Assembly: GCA_036346205.1 (NCBI GenBank)
Contig: JARFJB010002138.1
Span: 229,501-293,500, forward strand
Direction of reading: 5' to 3'
Length of the DNA stretch: 64,000 bases
From: Vesta saturnalis
Lineage: Eukaryota > Arthropoda > Insecta > Coleoptera > Lampyridae
Shown piece after piece: positions 25,367 to 38,913 of this stretch (the stretch's first letter is position 1; the number at the start of each line of letters is the position of its first letter). The notes below the pieces were generated by a model. It did not search any database. It saw nothing but the letters and a program-made list of their open reading frames with translations, and had not been told where the DNA came from. The position numbers were made by a program, and so were the translations under genes.

Positions 25367-27380
25367 CTAAAATATTTGGCTTGGAATATTTAGCTTTCCG
25401 GTATAAAGGTTATACACCACAGCTTTTATTGACGTCCATTTTCTATTGGAAAATAAGTCAGGATATTCGTATATAAACAAAGTTATCTCAGTTTGCGTCG
25501 GAGCTTTCTTTCTTTTAATATTATTGGCAAAATGACTTGCAATAATTGTTTTCTCTTCTAGAGACCAAGTCTGTTTGACACTGGGCTGCTTAATAACGTT
25601 AGTCTGTTTATTAGTGGCATTCAGATTTTCTGTCAAATCATCATTTAAAATATTTGTCGACTGATCATGTGCTGGATCTGAAACAAGATCTTCTATTTCG
25701 TAATCCTCATAAATTGGATCTAAATTAATGTTTATTTTGTCCAAGTCCAAACCTTTATATTTTTCCAATCCACCTTCAGTCGCAAGCAGCAACAGTTTGG
25801 ACATTTTAGCTGTTTGATACGTACTATCAGAAAGCCTATAAAAATTACAGTGGGTTTGAAGGGTATGTCCCATAAATTTGGAAAGCTGCTCCAAGTCCTC
25901 CTTTGAAAATTGGAGTAGTTGGGTTACCGTTGCTAAATGTTTACGCAATCTCGTAGCACTTAGCGTTTTTGGATTTTGAATACCACACTTTTCAGCATAT
26001 TTATATAGGACTTTGGTACCATCTAGGAAATTCTTTCTTGTTGTATGGAAAATGTAATAATTGTCTTCGATGAAATTTCCCTCTTATTTTTATCAAAAAA
26101 TCAAAATGATCTCTCATATTTTGAGAAAGTAAAATTGGAACTCCTCGTCCTCTTTTTTCTCTAACTACGATACGACTACAGGAATTTAGTCAAATTCTTT
26201 CTGTTTCAGTGAGACAGCCTTCGAATTCGTTTTCCTGATTATCTAGATTGACTGACTTATACGTGTCTACTTTAATTTGTGCCACTTCTGCTGGTCGTCT
26301 TCTATTCATTAAGATTATTTGGCAATACAAAACTTCTTTTAAAGTGCTGTAAGCTACTTTATCTTTTGCATTAGTATGGAGCTCTTCGAATGTATCACGG
26401 GCCATCTTTCTAAATAATCCTTAAGTTTCTTAAGATCTGTTGTTAGGGTAACAATTCTTCTTTATTCCATTTTTACTATTCAAGTTAGAACTAGCTTGAG
26501 CAGAGACCTCATTAGCCCACTGAGATTCTATTAGGGTTTTCAGAATTTTAATTCCTTCCTACGTTCTTCGGTGTTGGTTTCTTGAGCAGTTGGATAAGAG
26601 CCAAATCACAACATTTTTTAATAACGTTCCAAAGTTCATGGCAACCGTGATTCGTATACATCATTGTTCTCGTTATATCCTCCGATAATGTTAACCTTCA
26701 ATAATTGTTTTAAAAAGTGTGGCGTAACAAATCAATGAAGCCTTTAATGTCACTATATTTTTTTGTGCGGATTGTAGTAACTTAGCCAAATTTCTTACAC
26801 TCGTTCTCACAAAGTCCAAATTTCCTTTGCTTCTCCTACCTTTCATATATGAATATGCGTAATTACAGAGTAACGTATCCTTTTGGCTATCAATACGATA
26901 TCATCGGCTCTCATTCGTGAAAACAATTCATTTTGTAATAGTTCATCATGTTTAAATTTTCCCAAAAGTAACGCGGTTTGACCTTCACTTTGAGAACATT
27001 GCCTTTTCCCGTGTGCAGATGGGGACTTGCTACTGCAAGATTTTGTATGTCTGTATAAACTTTTCTTTTATAGAATCCTAAACAATGTGAACAAGGAAGA
27101 AATTCGCCGCTCTGTGCTGACATTCCTGACTGTACTCGTCTGACTGGCCTTATTTGCAAAGTAGATCGATTTTTCACATAATTTCCTTTTTTCCCAAACT
27201 CCTTAAAGCTTCACGTCTTTCCTTTGACTTGTTTTTATATGAAAGTAGACGCTGGACTTCTATTTCATTTTGGTGCCAAGTACTCAGGTGTCTTGAAAAA
27301 TGTGAAACATCTTTTTCGCAAAAGAAGCAAAACGTTTTTTTATCTTTATAATGCTTAATGCTCGTTTTTTCCACTTCCTC
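25367..27380 (-). pseudogene. Zinc-finger + tyrosine recombinase + SANT-like C-terminal exon region
   Basis: The exon starts after an AG acceptor at 27381-27382. Domains in order: a C2H2-like finger FCFFCEKDVSHFSRHLSTWH; a C2HC-like finger FLPCSHCLGFYKRKVLYRH; a helical region RRSKGNLDFVRTSVRNLAK; then the recombinase. The recombinase shows NRRRPAEVAQIKVDTYKS with the box I Arg (26295-26303), LTETER, REKRGRGVPILLSQNMRDHF, KTLSATRLRKHLAT with the box II Arg (~25944), FMGHTLQTH with the His (25865-25867) and NFYRLS with the candidate Tyr nucleophile (25838-25840). The C-terminus has a SANT/Myb-like stretch TWSLEEKTIIASHFANNIKR, and the stop is near 25367. The order R...R...GH...Y is that of DNA breaking-rejoining enzymes. 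Several shifts and stops between 26000 and 27180 show decay. Confidence 0.72.
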
Positions 27381-28363
27381 CTAAAAAACGTTTAAATATT
27401 AGTTTTTCGTTATACAGGGTAACTTATAACGAACTTTACATACTCCTACTAACAAAATTTGGCTGTAATATTAAAATAGGTAAGTAATTTTTATAAATTT
27501 CTTGGTAAACATGTACCTAGTGTTGAATTGGCATTTTCAAAAGGCCGTAATTTCATTACTGGGTTTATAGGAATTAGTTGGACCCTATGGTAGCTATCAA
27601 GTTTACCCTACAGATAACCAGTAAAAGTGTGGTGAAAATTTCAGGCATATCAAAGTTCTACAGTTTTAAAGTATGTTATTTCCATACCTGCTACGTGTCA
27701 TTAGCAGTAGATAGGTACTTTTTTTACGAAAGCGAACGTCTTTTTTAATTCTGTGGGTAAATTTCTACAAAAAGGGTCTTATAACCATAATGTTCTAAAA
27801 TCAATAGTCTTAAAGTGACGGATATTTTAAAATCGTTTAATAATGTTTAAAACATTCGTCATTTGAAAATTATTTATTTTAGGACAATAAATTATCAGAG
27901 CTTTTGGCGATAAATAACCACATAATTTGAAATGTTTTTGATATAAAACTGCTAACCATTTTCTATTTTTAACCAAGTGCTCTATACTGAAAACACGATC
28001 TTGTGAAATTTCCATGATAATAATTAATTATTTGTAACCCATGATTATCATAGTAATATCCCAATTACCTTCTAATCACAAAACAAGCTGTCCGCTTTTT
28101 TACAATAGTCTTGTCATTATAATACAAGCCACCACAGCTTTCACGAGCATCAGCTTGTAAAATTTTTTCTCAAATTTTACAATTTTAGCTTGTAATTGTA
28201 CGATATTGTAATTGTACAACAGGCGTATTTTTAGCCAATCGTTTAAAAATTTACCATGATAATCATAATAAAATTACCATAATGTGATCGTGGACATTCT
28301 TTTACATTGTATTTGGTTGATTATTTACAGTGTATACTAATGACCTCCGAATTATGAGGATTA

Positions 28364-28364
<1 letters not shown>

Positions 28365-28432
<68 letters not shown>
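28365..28432. repeat. (TA)n microsatellite
   Basis: About 34 TA repeats inside a proposed intron of the recombinase gene. Confidence 0.97.
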
Positions 28433-28439
<7 letters not shown>

Positions 28440-28646
28440 TTTGGAATTTTAAAATACTCAGTGAATACTAGGCAACAAACTACAGTTTTACCAAATAATA
28501 AAAGGATTTAATTGATTATGTAATATTAAAGCCAAATTAATTATTTTACATTTAATTTTGACATTTTTAATTTAAATAATTTTAGTACCAGCTACCTAAA
28601 AGAATTAAAGATTCATGTTTTATTGTTAGGATAAAGATAAACTTAC

Positions 28647-28763
28647 TTTACAACTTTCAACAAGTTGATCAGGAAGTTTCTGCAAATCTGTTAATGTCTC
28701 AGATTTTAAAGAATGAACGATGAATTCCTGATCGCAACTTTTATTTTTTTCTAACAAGGCACC
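28647..28763 (-). pseudogene. Recombinase gene, internal exon
   Basis: A 117-bp exon (39 codons, starting GALLEKNKSCDQEF and ending LPDQLVESCK). It is preceded on the minus strand by ATTTTAG and followed by GTAAGT, a canonical donor. Both boundaries are phase 0, matching the neighbouring exons at 28822 and 27380. No domain is recognised. Confidence 0.6.
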
Positions 28764-28821
28764 CTAAAATTTAAACTGTATTGCTAAATATGTTTCTGAA
28801 TATATGTGTACTTAAACTCAC

Positions 28822-29273
28822 CGCCCCAGAATCACTGTAGTCATTAAGAAATGTATCGAAGTTATTATTCCAAATATTTTCAGAACCACTAAAATCGTTT
28901 GTTGTTTGGTTTTGATCGTATTTGGAAATACAATCATTTTCTTCAGCAACAATGATTGGAAGATCCAACTCAGATCTAATTGGTACATGTGAAACTGATT
29001 CTCTGGAAGGGACTATCACTATAGGCAGTTGACAATGATTATCAGATTTAATTTTATTTAGTATGATGCCGCTACTACTCGGTTAGCTGAAGGTTGGATT
29101 TGTTGTATTTATTTCTGCGAAGTGAAGGGAAGTGCTTGGTTTTATTATATATTCAGAGAGCACGTTTATCTTTTTCGGTATATTATAAGTATTAGAAACT
29201 TTCGAGCTTCAGTTGAGACTTCAATTTTGAACGATTCCTGAAGCCGTATCAGAATTTGGTGATAAAGCATCCT
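28822..29273 (-). pseudogene. Recombinase gene, acidic exon with stops
   Basis: Begins after TTTCTTTAG with DALSPNSDTASGIVQN and ends NDYSDSGA at a GTGAGT donor (28816-28821). One frame runs through with three in-frame stops (after IVQN, SLN and NPTFS), so this copy is broken. The sequence is acidic and Ser/Asp/Asn-rich (ENDCISKYDQNQTTNDFSGS), like a low-complexity linker before the zinc fingers. Confidence 0.55.
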
Positions 29274-29299
29274 AAAGAAAAATAAATAATAATTTTCAA

Positions 29300-31387
29300 A
29301 CTAAGAATAATTATTCTTAGTTTAAGGTTTATTTTTTATTTTTAAAATACCGTTACCGGGTTCAATGTATTCGCATTTCCACAACAACGCAAACCGAGCA
29401 GTCCAGAACGAAATATCGGTTCGAAAATTGTATAACAATACGTGTACACAATCTTCATCGCTCTAAAGATCCAACAACATGGTGCACAATAAATCTACAT
29501 TCCAAAACTATTTAAAAAAATAGTACTAGGGAACATTTCACTCATTATTATATGTAAATATCTTGGACGAACCATGGCACTGTCCAAATACTACGAAGGA
29601 ATCACGTTCTCTAAAATACAAGTAAAAAGAAAATTGACAAATTACTACAGACTGTAGTTGACGTAGACGATCTATTAATAGTAACACATCCAATTGTTCA
29701 TTGACTAAATTACAATGGGAAGTGTTGCAGTCGCCATTACTAGATTATCTACAACTAAAGTCTGTTTTAATCCATAAGGGCTCTACCTTCTTTTTATTTG
29801 TACTTTGTTAAATGTAGTTAGTGTACGATAAATCTTTTAATTTCCATGTTCTCCAAAACTTGTTGACAAAGTAAGTTTTATTAAACTTTTACTACTCAAA
29901 CTGAGTTCCTATTTTTTATAAATTTTTAGAGTTGGTTAAAGGCCAAAAGGGCTTGATTTGCTTAAATAACGTAAAACACTTGAAAATACTTATCCTTCAC
30001 CTTTACATTTATATATACGGTGTAGGTACACGTCAATTTGCATTTTATGATTCTTCTTTTTTGCAGAACCCAAACTTTTAACCATATTTTTGTTGAGGTT
30101 TATTACATATTACCATTGACTATAAACAGAATAAGACTTGCAACCTTATGGGAGCGAAACACGCACGAAAATCCGCCTCGAACTTGGATGGCAGCACTTC
30201 AAACATCCGTCTCATTTCTCTCGGGTCCGCTCGTTTATCCATCCTCAGTCACCTTTCGACCACATGGTACAATGTTTTATTGTATCATGTCTCTACCGGC
30301 GGATATTTAGCAAATTCTGCACTAAAGAAATTTAAATATTATTATTGTGTAGATGTAACTGAAAAATTTTCAGAGGCGCCTTTAGAAGAAAATATTTAAT
30401 AAGTCTATCTGACTTATTTTGATTAAAAAGTTTCCCACGTTTTAGTAAATTGTAATTCATCTAACAAAAAGAATGTAAAACCATTATTAAAGATTTGAGA
30501 AATTTTTATTTAAATTATGACTAACCTAAAAGAATTCACAAAAATATCATTCAAAAAGTAAATTTTAACAATAATTCTAAAAAATAAATTTAGAATTTTA
30601 TTATCTCAGTGAAACCACAGTGAAATTTTACAATATTGTAGATTTTGCTCGAGATGTTATTAATTAAGAATGTTGATTCTTATTTTCCAAAAATTTTTAG
30701 TTGCCGTTCTTTTGTTAATTTCCGATTTAAAACCCCGTGTTGGAATTTCCAAAGTACAATGTAATATACGGTTGTGTTCATAAACCTGTGGGACAGCGAT
30801 TTTAGACTAGTCAAAATATTTCACATACAAAAATCAGGATGACTTTTAGTATCCGTCAATTTCAAATTAATTTTTAAAAATTTTTATTGCGAAGCTTACA
30901 AATTGTAAATATACAAAATGCCTCAATTGAGCTGTTAAAGAGCTAAAATAACTAATTAGGTACCTAGAAGATGGTGTACCAGTGAGACCAGAAGACGAGG
31001 CTTTGGTGGGATACTTGCGAGTTCACCTCTTTGACCTAGTCCAAAATGCCATAGAGCGAACACATTTTGCTGGATCGTGACCAACTGCATGTCGCAGAAT
31101 AAAAGAATCTCCTTTAGGAAATTATGTCTCAGACAAGAGTTATTTTCGCATTAAACAATAGATTGCGTGACAATTGGATATAATGTCGTTTTTTCCGATG
31201 ATCATGTTTTGCAGTCGTTTTTAACGGCCACGTAAGGGTCTACAGACCCTGTACAACTATATTGACATCTATATGTGTGCCAAATTTCAAGTTCATATGT
31301 TCTCCTTCGAAAGTTAAGGACCCACGCACGCACGCACGCGCGCGCCACGTCACAGCACACGCGCGCGCACACGCACACACGCACACA

Positions 31388-31436
<49 letters not shown>

Positions 31437-32155
31437 TTTCTTGCTGAAATTTTGTTTTCAGACGTTTTCGAACATTTTAAAGCGATTGACCAAATAAAAA
31501 TGTTTGATAATTTTTTTAGTGATTCAGTACTTCCTGTACACCCTGTATATTATCATTATAAATCTTTATGGATCTAACATTTTCAAAATCGAAATTTTTC
31601 TTGGAACGCAAACCTAGTACTGTTTACTTGGATTAAAAATGTAAAAGTTATAAAACCAGGTCAGAGAGCAGTTAGTTTTTCCTTTAGTTTAGTAAAAATA
31701 CAACATTTTAATATGAACTTCATAATTCTCAATTGCAATGAATTTAAATAGTGGTGTCAATTATTGTCAAGAAGTGTAACGTTAGTTGTTAATAAATACC
31801 GTTAAAAATAATCAGTTTTATTTCTTAACTCAAGCGCGGACAAAGTGTAAGGAACATTGCAACAAAGCAACATGGAAATAAATTCAGCTTCATGAAGTAA
31901 TTGGATATCCCTATATCACATTTTTGTTTTCGACAATCGCTAAATACAAATTGCTGACTGCACGTCACATCCTATATGGACATTTCATTGCATTGGCTTG
32001 CAAGTCTTTTTTTCTTTATAATCGATGATATTACGTAGAAACAGCTCCGTGTGAAAATGATGTATCAACATCGAAACCAACTACGATATTTTAAAATAAA
32101 TAAATATGAAATTTTTAAGAATTATTCTTATGTCATAATTACTACAGAGCAATCA
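29300..32155. other. Interior of the recombinase element, mostly unexplained
   Basis: Probably a large intron and/or nested insertions. A CACCCTGTATA near 31540 resembles a mariner-type terminus, but no partner end was found. Open frames at 30038-30399 show no known motif. Confidence 0.4.
31314..31432. repeat. (CA)n/(GC-rich) microsatellite
   Basis: ACGC repeats, then CGCG and ACACGC, then a pure CA run. Open frames rich in Cys/Val or Thr/His here are artefacts of the repeat. Confidence 0.95.
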
Positions 32156-32162
32156 ATTAATC

Positions 32163-32629
32163 AATTATTTGTACTTATGTTCAAAGTATCACGTATTTCA
32201 TCTGAGTTATTACAGACATAACTAGATTTATTATCTTCACTTTGATCAGATTTCGGAATAGAATTGTGATCATCACTTTTGCACATGTAGGACTTTCTTC
32301 GGGAATAATTGGGTTATAAAAATTAGATCTAACAGATAAATGCCGAGCATCTTTTTCAGGAGCAACTAGAGTTTCTAATTTTGGTTTTTTAAATGTTCTT
32401 TCAATATTAAAGTCCACAGATGTTTTTTACTAGTCTCTGTTAATGTCGGGGATAATATGGATTTTTCTACGTAGTCTGTTGGTCGACTCAACTTTTTTTT
32501 GTCAATATTTTTCCGATCTGATTTGTTGGTACTGTAATACTGTTCCTTTAATATTTTTGGATCTACCTCTATTACCCAATTTGAAATGGGATCAAACTCT
32601 TCCGAAAGTTTTTTTTCAAAATCGGCTAT
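32163..32629 (-). pseudogene. Recombinase gene, exon 2 (N-terminal region)
   Basis: Begins after ATCAG at 32630 with IADFEKKLSEEFDPISNWV and continues EVDPKILKEQYYSTNKSDRK, LSRPTDYVEKSILSPTLTET. Reading then continues in another frame, VDFNIERTFKKPKLETLVAP, and shifts again at CAK/SDDHNSIPKSDQSEDNKS. Both shifts fall in A-runs and look like single-base losses. The fragment near CAK|GTGATG could alternatively be a splice donor. No domain recognised; charged and probably disordered. Confidence 0.5.
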
Positions 32630-33076
32630 CTGATTATTTTAGTATTTGTACCTGTAATCATTAGAATAAAAAAGTGGAAAACAAATAAAATTAAAGAATA
32701 AATCGATTGAAAAAAGATATATTAAAATGATGAAAGTGGTCAAGTCAACGGCATATAGAAAGTAACAAAAAACAGGAATATTAATAAAGAGTAAGGGTAA
32801 ACCTGAACTATTAAAAATTTAAACTTTTTCTTTTTTTGTTAAAACAGCTGTCGCAAAGAAAAAATTTTTACATGGATAATGGTATACCTAAAATCTTACA
32901 CAATCTTTACTAATTTAAAACATAAACAAAGTATCATGTTGCATACTAGTAATTGCTAAACTATGTAACGCGATTATTATGGATGTAATGTTTTATAAGG
33001 TATCACATTCTCGCACTACATTTGTTGATCCATAATATTTAATATTAAGGGTCAACCTGTTTTAAATATTTCTTAC

Positions 33077-33124
33077 CTGTTCAATATCAACCAAAGAAAG
33101 AATTCTCTTAGTTCTTTGGGACAT
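33077..33124 (-). pseudogene. Recombinase gene, candidate first coding exon
   Basis: ATG at 33124 opens MSQRTKRILSLVDIEQ, ending exactly at a CAG|GTAAGA donor, phase 0, compatible with the exon starting at 32629. It lies ~490 bp inside the proposed right end, where a 5' exon should be. Confidence 0.5.
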
Positions 33125-33179
33125 TATTGATAAAATGCAGTTTCAATATATCCACAGCACTACTCACTGTCCGGGATTC

Positions 33180-33743
<564 letters not shown>

Positions 33744-33759
33744 ATTAATATAATATAAT

Positions 33760-33941
33760 TATAAATATATAATTAATTTCAACCGAATTGAAGTTATAAA
33801 CCAAAATCTTAATAACATTTCAGGAGGTCGTTCAATATCGGCAGTTTGTTAAAGAAAATCCTAATTACTTTAAGGCCAATATTTCGTTTTAATAGAAACT
33901 TTATCAAGGTGTTAAATTATTATTTATTATATATATAATAA

Positions 33942-33945
<4 letters not shown>
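33760..33945. mobile_element. MITE fragment (copy 2 of the 23531-23915 family)
   Basis: Reverse complement of the right half of the MITE at 23531-23915: TTATAAACCAAAATCTTAAT, GGCAGTTTGTTAAAGAAAAT, CCTAATTACTTTAAGGCC, AACTTTATCAAGGTGTTAAA. It also matches the flank GAAATTAATT outside the first copy's presumed end, so the true family end lies further out. Only half of the element is present. Confidence 0.78.

Positions 33946-34000
<55 letters not shown>
33946..34000. repeat. (TA)n microsatellite
   Basis: About 26 TA repeats after the half MITE. Confidence 0.97.
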
Positions 34001-34003
<3 letters not shown>

Positions 34004-36464
34004 AGATGTTTAGAAAGAGGTAATAGAAGTATCGGACAGCTTACATGACATTTGGGTCATAAAAGGGGTAATTTCTAGCTCGATACAAGTGCGAGACACA
34101 ATTTTATATAAATCTGGTTCACGATGTGTTTAAAATAAATTTATTTGGTATAAATTAATCTGAATATCATTTGCTTAGTTTGGTTTCATCATAAAAAGCA
34201 ATTTGTTGCTAACAAAATTGTCAAGATGTTAAATATAACCATTTTCGTAGAGTCATTTTAGTATTGCATTTATTGCAATAAAATCAATTTTTCAAAGGTA
34301 ATTTGGCAAGTAGACATTTTACAGGTGTTTAAACATGGACTATGTAGTTAGGATTATGTTAGGGATAGTGTGTTTAGTTTTTAAAGGCAGGAAATACAAA
34401 ATTTAGTAAAAGGGTTATAATATGGACAGTATAGACAATTTTCGCACATATTTTTGGTAGCGAATTAGTGACAAAAATTATAATACATGATTCACAAGAA
34501 GAAAAACATTTAGAACATTATGGCATACAAACATTTATAGTGCCGTACATTTTATAGTGAAAATTCAAAAAGTGTTAGACGATGAGACTTTTTCAATGCA
34601 AGACTAAATAACATTATGCATTGCAAATAAGTAGTGAGAACAATAAAGACAAGTAGTACAAACCTTAAACATAACATTTTAAGTGTTAAAAACATTTTTT
34701 AATATGAATTAATTTCATTTTTAGATTTAAGTTTGGTTACGTTGTAAATTTTAGGTTTTTCACATAATTTTATACTTTTTCCACATTATTAGATTTAGTT
34801 TTGCTCTTAAAGCAAATAATAGATGTTCTTTCTCAATATGAATAAGTTTTTATAAGGATACAGCGTTTTATCCGCAAAATTATGCTAAATCTGAGGTGAA
34901 TTCTAGACAAATTTACAAAAGCTTAAAATTTTCATTAAATTAAATGTTTCGAACATAAAAGATATGTTTTCTTATGTAAAAAGTCCTCAGAATTCCATTT
35001 TTGCAAGTAATTTTAGTTTAGATTGTAAGTGTAAATAGTTAAAAGCTTATTTTGATTAGATTAAGTTATTTCGTTTATTAGTGTTAGGAATTATTGCTTG
35101 TTAGGTGTCCTTTTATTCAAAATTTTACGTAGTTTCCATTTTCATTTTTAATTTTCATTTCCGACCATGTATAAGAAAGTTACGGCCAAAATTCCATTTA
35201 TGTACAATTTATAATTTTGATCCTCCAATCACATTCATTGTTAATCTTGCAATATGGCTGTAAAAAAATTGAAATTTCTGTAGCAACCAGAAACATATAA
35301 AAGCAAGCGCTCAGGAAATCACTCTCTCTCTAGAATTTGTTCAAAAGTGAAAAAAGTTAAAACAGTGTTGTAAAATTTGTGATTACATAACCTAATTTAT
35401 TATCGTCGAGAAAGTTTACGTTACGAATAATTTCGAGAGCACTTGTTTTTGTATCTTCGGTTAAATATAAATAGTTCGGTCACCGATACCTGTCGTTTAA
35501 TTAAAATAATTCTGTACGATTAATTGATGTTACGATTTTGTGAAGATTTGTTTTCGTGTTTTCCATTTAAAATAATTCTTATTTACCAAATTAAATTCCA
35601 TTTTTATTTGGTCAAAGTTTGTTTTATTTCTCCGGACAATTCCTTTTAAATAAATATTATTTTCGGTAACTAAAATAAAAGTGTGTTAACAAAATCTTGG
35701 ATACTTAAACAAATATTTTAAACGATATCACTCATTGAGATATAAATTCATTAAATAAAAAGTTACCGTTAATAAATAAGTGTTTGGAGTTTGCCGTTTT
35801 TGGAAAAGAAAACATCTTGAAGCCTGGAAGTTGGTGTCTTCGAGAACCGAGATAGCAGTTGGTATTGGTAACAACTGTAGCTGAGTGAACATTGCCTGTA
35901 TCCAGCTGAAGTATTTGAAGACATCATTCAATCAACAGGAAGGACTGTATATGTGAGTCTAAAATTTTATAACCCTGTTCATTGATATTTTCCTGCAATT
36001 TATATTTGTTATTTGTTTGTGGTTAAGAATTTAAAAATTATTTACTTGTGTAAACACCTGTAAAGCTAATAATTTCCTTTTCTTTTCTAAATTTAATTTC
36101 ATTTTAATCCAAACATTAAAATTTTCTAAATTAATCATTTGACATCTTTGACAGTTACTTATTTTCATTTAAGTTCATTAACGCATGCGTTGAAAGCAAA
36201 TTGTATTCAGAGCAAATTTTATACTATAAATTCAATTACAATAGGATATTTCTATACTAAAAAATATCATCTTCAACTAAATCTTTGAACCCTTTCCCCA
36301 AATTGAGATCCCTGAGCTAGTTCGGTGCAATATAACATAATAATAAACATTTAATAAATATTATTCCCAAACTTCAAACCTTATAACTAAATATAATTAA
36401 ATAATATTTTCCCCACGTTTGCATAAGTCGCCATTATAAATTCAAAAAATATTAAAACATCACA

Positions 36465-36466
<2 letters not shown>
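34001..36466. other. AT-rich non-coding segment between (TA)n tracts
   Basis: No protein motif found. It contains a candidate core promoter near 35296 and a possible splice donor (TATATGTGAGT) near 35950. It could be a solo LTR or an untranslated exon region, but no matching second LTR or primer-binding site was seen. Confidence 0.35.
35296..35326 (+). promoter_or_regulatory. Candidate TATA/Inr core promoter
   Basis: TATAAAAG at 35296-35303 is followed by an arthropod-style initiator TCACTC with its A at 35321, 25 bp downstream of the first T, a sensible TATA-to-start distance. No coding sequence was identified downstream, so this may drive a non-coding RNA, an LTR or nothing. Confidence 0.3.

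Positions 36467-36467
<1 letters not shown>

Positions 36468-36557
<90 letters not shown>
36468..36557. repeat. (TA)n microsatellite
   Basis: About 45 TA repeats; no inverted end recognised on either side. Confidence 0.97.
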
Positions 36558-36560
<3 letters not shown>

Positions 36561-37930
36561 GGATCTCCAATCCGGACAGGCAAAAACAAGACCCTTCAAG
36601 GATCATCAAGGCGTACGGATTGTTGTCTGCAATATTTTAATGGCAATAAATCACATGTTTAACCCTTCTTTAATTAATTATCGAAAAGTAGAGAAGACAG
36701 AAATACATATGTATGTATGTCGCTACAAAATATCGAAATGATGTAAAACATCAAATGAAATATGTACCGGGTAGGTAAATAAGCGAGATAAGCTGTATGC
36801 CAGAACCTGTCAATCTGACAACAATGGGAAAAAATTCTTTATTACGAATGTGGCCATAGGAAAATACTGAAATAATTTTGATGTTCCGCATTTCACCGCT
36901 AGGTGGCGCAATTAAAATTAGATAATGCAATTCTCCCAAAACTCCTATATACCTTTATTCTACATAATTTGGTTTAAAGTTCATTGGCGTACTGACCATA
37001 ATAAGAGTGGAAGGAGCTATTGAAGGTGTAATCATAAAAATTGCTTTAAATTCTAAACCACTCATTCAATTTTAGTAAAATAAAGCTGATTTGGAAGATA
37101 CATGTAGGTATTTTAAATTGCCGTTCATTGTTACACAATAGTTTCTAATAAAAGTGCTAGAGGGCGAAAATCTAACCGCTCGTATATTTTAACTTTGTAT
37201 TCGAAAAGTAGATTAAATTTTCAAAAAACATAAAACCGCAAGTTGATATCTTTACTCGTTTTAAAGTTGCTAATCGAATTAAGGATCAACAGCGATATGT
37301 CTATCACCGTCGCTAGGGGTTTTTATTAAATTTATAATTTATAATTTATATTTATTGTATCAAAATCAAAGAATAAATTAAATTTGCCATAAAAATGATA
37401 CAAGATTTATTTTAGTATTGTTGTTAGTTCTAGAGTCATCTCATCTGAAAGCTCCTTTAACAAGAAACCCTCTCTATTAATTATCATTTTATTTGGTACT
37501 GATGAATAGCATTTTTAAAGGGCTTTCCAATGATACGTGACATATGGGTTAGTGCAATTTAAAATATAGGGATGAGATGGCTGGATCCTAAAAAGTGAGT
37601 TGCAGAAGGTTGTCCTGCGGGTCATAGTGGTTTCCCCTCCATGTTCTAGAAACGGTTTCGGGAAATTTTACTTCTCTGTTATAGTTTCGAAGATATGAGG
37701 TGCGGCAAGTTTTCCAAATTGACATCCAGGCTTGACTAAATGAACGAGCTTTTAAATTAATAAGGTCCTACATTGATTGACTGCACCTCAATAGATTTAT
37801 ATAACCAGTATAATAGAAAACATTTGTGTGCGAACAAGACATGACCTTCCAACGTACAAATTTTAACTCAACACAAACTCTAAATATTGATATTTATTCT
37901 CTGTTTTAGCATATTTGATACAAAATAGCA
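36558..37930. other. No recognisable gene
   Basis: AT-rich. A stretch around 37550-37780 has the higher-GC, MITE-like texture of other elements in the window, but no inverted ends were found. Confidence 0.4.
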
Positions 37931-37934
37931 CTAC

Positions 37935-38700
37935 ATGACTTGCGCACAGATACACGATTTACACGCACAGAAGAAGAAGCAGAGCAACACAGACATGACT
38001 TCAGCACGCAATTTTACACCAACGCGAACAGCAAACTGCAATTTACTCTTTACGCAAGCATATCGAACGCAAATCACGCACAGCTTACAAATGACACGCA
38101 CACGCAAAGCACACGATACACGCACACGCACACGCACACGCACACGCACAGCACACGCAACGCACACGCACTGACGCACAGCAACGCATACCACACACAC
38201 GCACATGTACCGTGCATACGAATTCAATACACGCACACGCACGACGCACGCACAGCACACGCACACGCACACGCACACGCACACGCACACGCACACGCAC
38301 ACGCACAGCAACGCACACGCACGCACGCAACACGCACGCACACGCACACGACACACGCACACGCACCACACGACACACGCACACGCACACGCACACGCAC
38401 ACGCACACGCACACGCACACGCAACGCACACGCACACGCACACGCACACGCACGCACCGTACGCAACAATGCACACGATACGCACACGCACACGCACACG
38501 CAAGCACACACGCAAACGCACACGCACACGCACGCACACGCACAGCCACGACTCACACGCACACGCACACGACTACACGCACACGCACACGCACAAGCAC
38601 ACGCACACGCGCACGCACATGCATACGCAGATGCACACGCACATGCACACGGACACCCACGCACCGACAATCCACCCACCGACACACCCACGCATACACA
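37935..38700. repeat. ACGCAC-type minisatellite
   Basis: Repeats of ACGCAC/CACACG with interruptions, densest from 38090 to 38660. It creates long artefactual Thr/His- or Cys/Val-rich open frames on both strands, which should not be annotated. It passes gradually into unique sequence on both sides, as an expanding and degenerating array would. Confidence 0.95.
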
Positions 38701-38820
38701 AAGACAGACAGCACAGGCGATTTGGCAAAACTTGACCAAACGTTGTAAAATGAGCTAATAAGTTGATTAAATTTAACAATAGTGAAAAAGTGTATTTCAT
38801 AGCCTTCTATACCTACATGT

Positions 38821-38828
38821 ATATATAC

Positions 38829-38901
<73 letters not shown>
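38821..38901. repeat. (TA)n microsatellite
   Basis: About 38 TA repeats with GTATA breaks, just before the tandem repeat at 38914. Confidence 0.97.
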
Positions 38902-38903
<2 letters not shown>

Positions 38904-38913
38904 AATGTAAAAT

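Noticed and set aside
29540..29700. Possible jockey-like YLG motif (KYLGRTMALSKYYEG)
   Set aside because: Only a few residues match and the expected following motifs are absent.
30038..30399. Three overlapping plus-strand open frames of 65-90 codons
   Set aside because: No recognised motif, no splice borders supporting an exon, and three frames open together.
34001..36467. Weak terminal inverted repeat (TTGAGATGTTT versus TTGTGATGTTT)
   Set aside because: About 11 of 17 positions in AT-rich DNA next to TA tracts; not above chance by eye.
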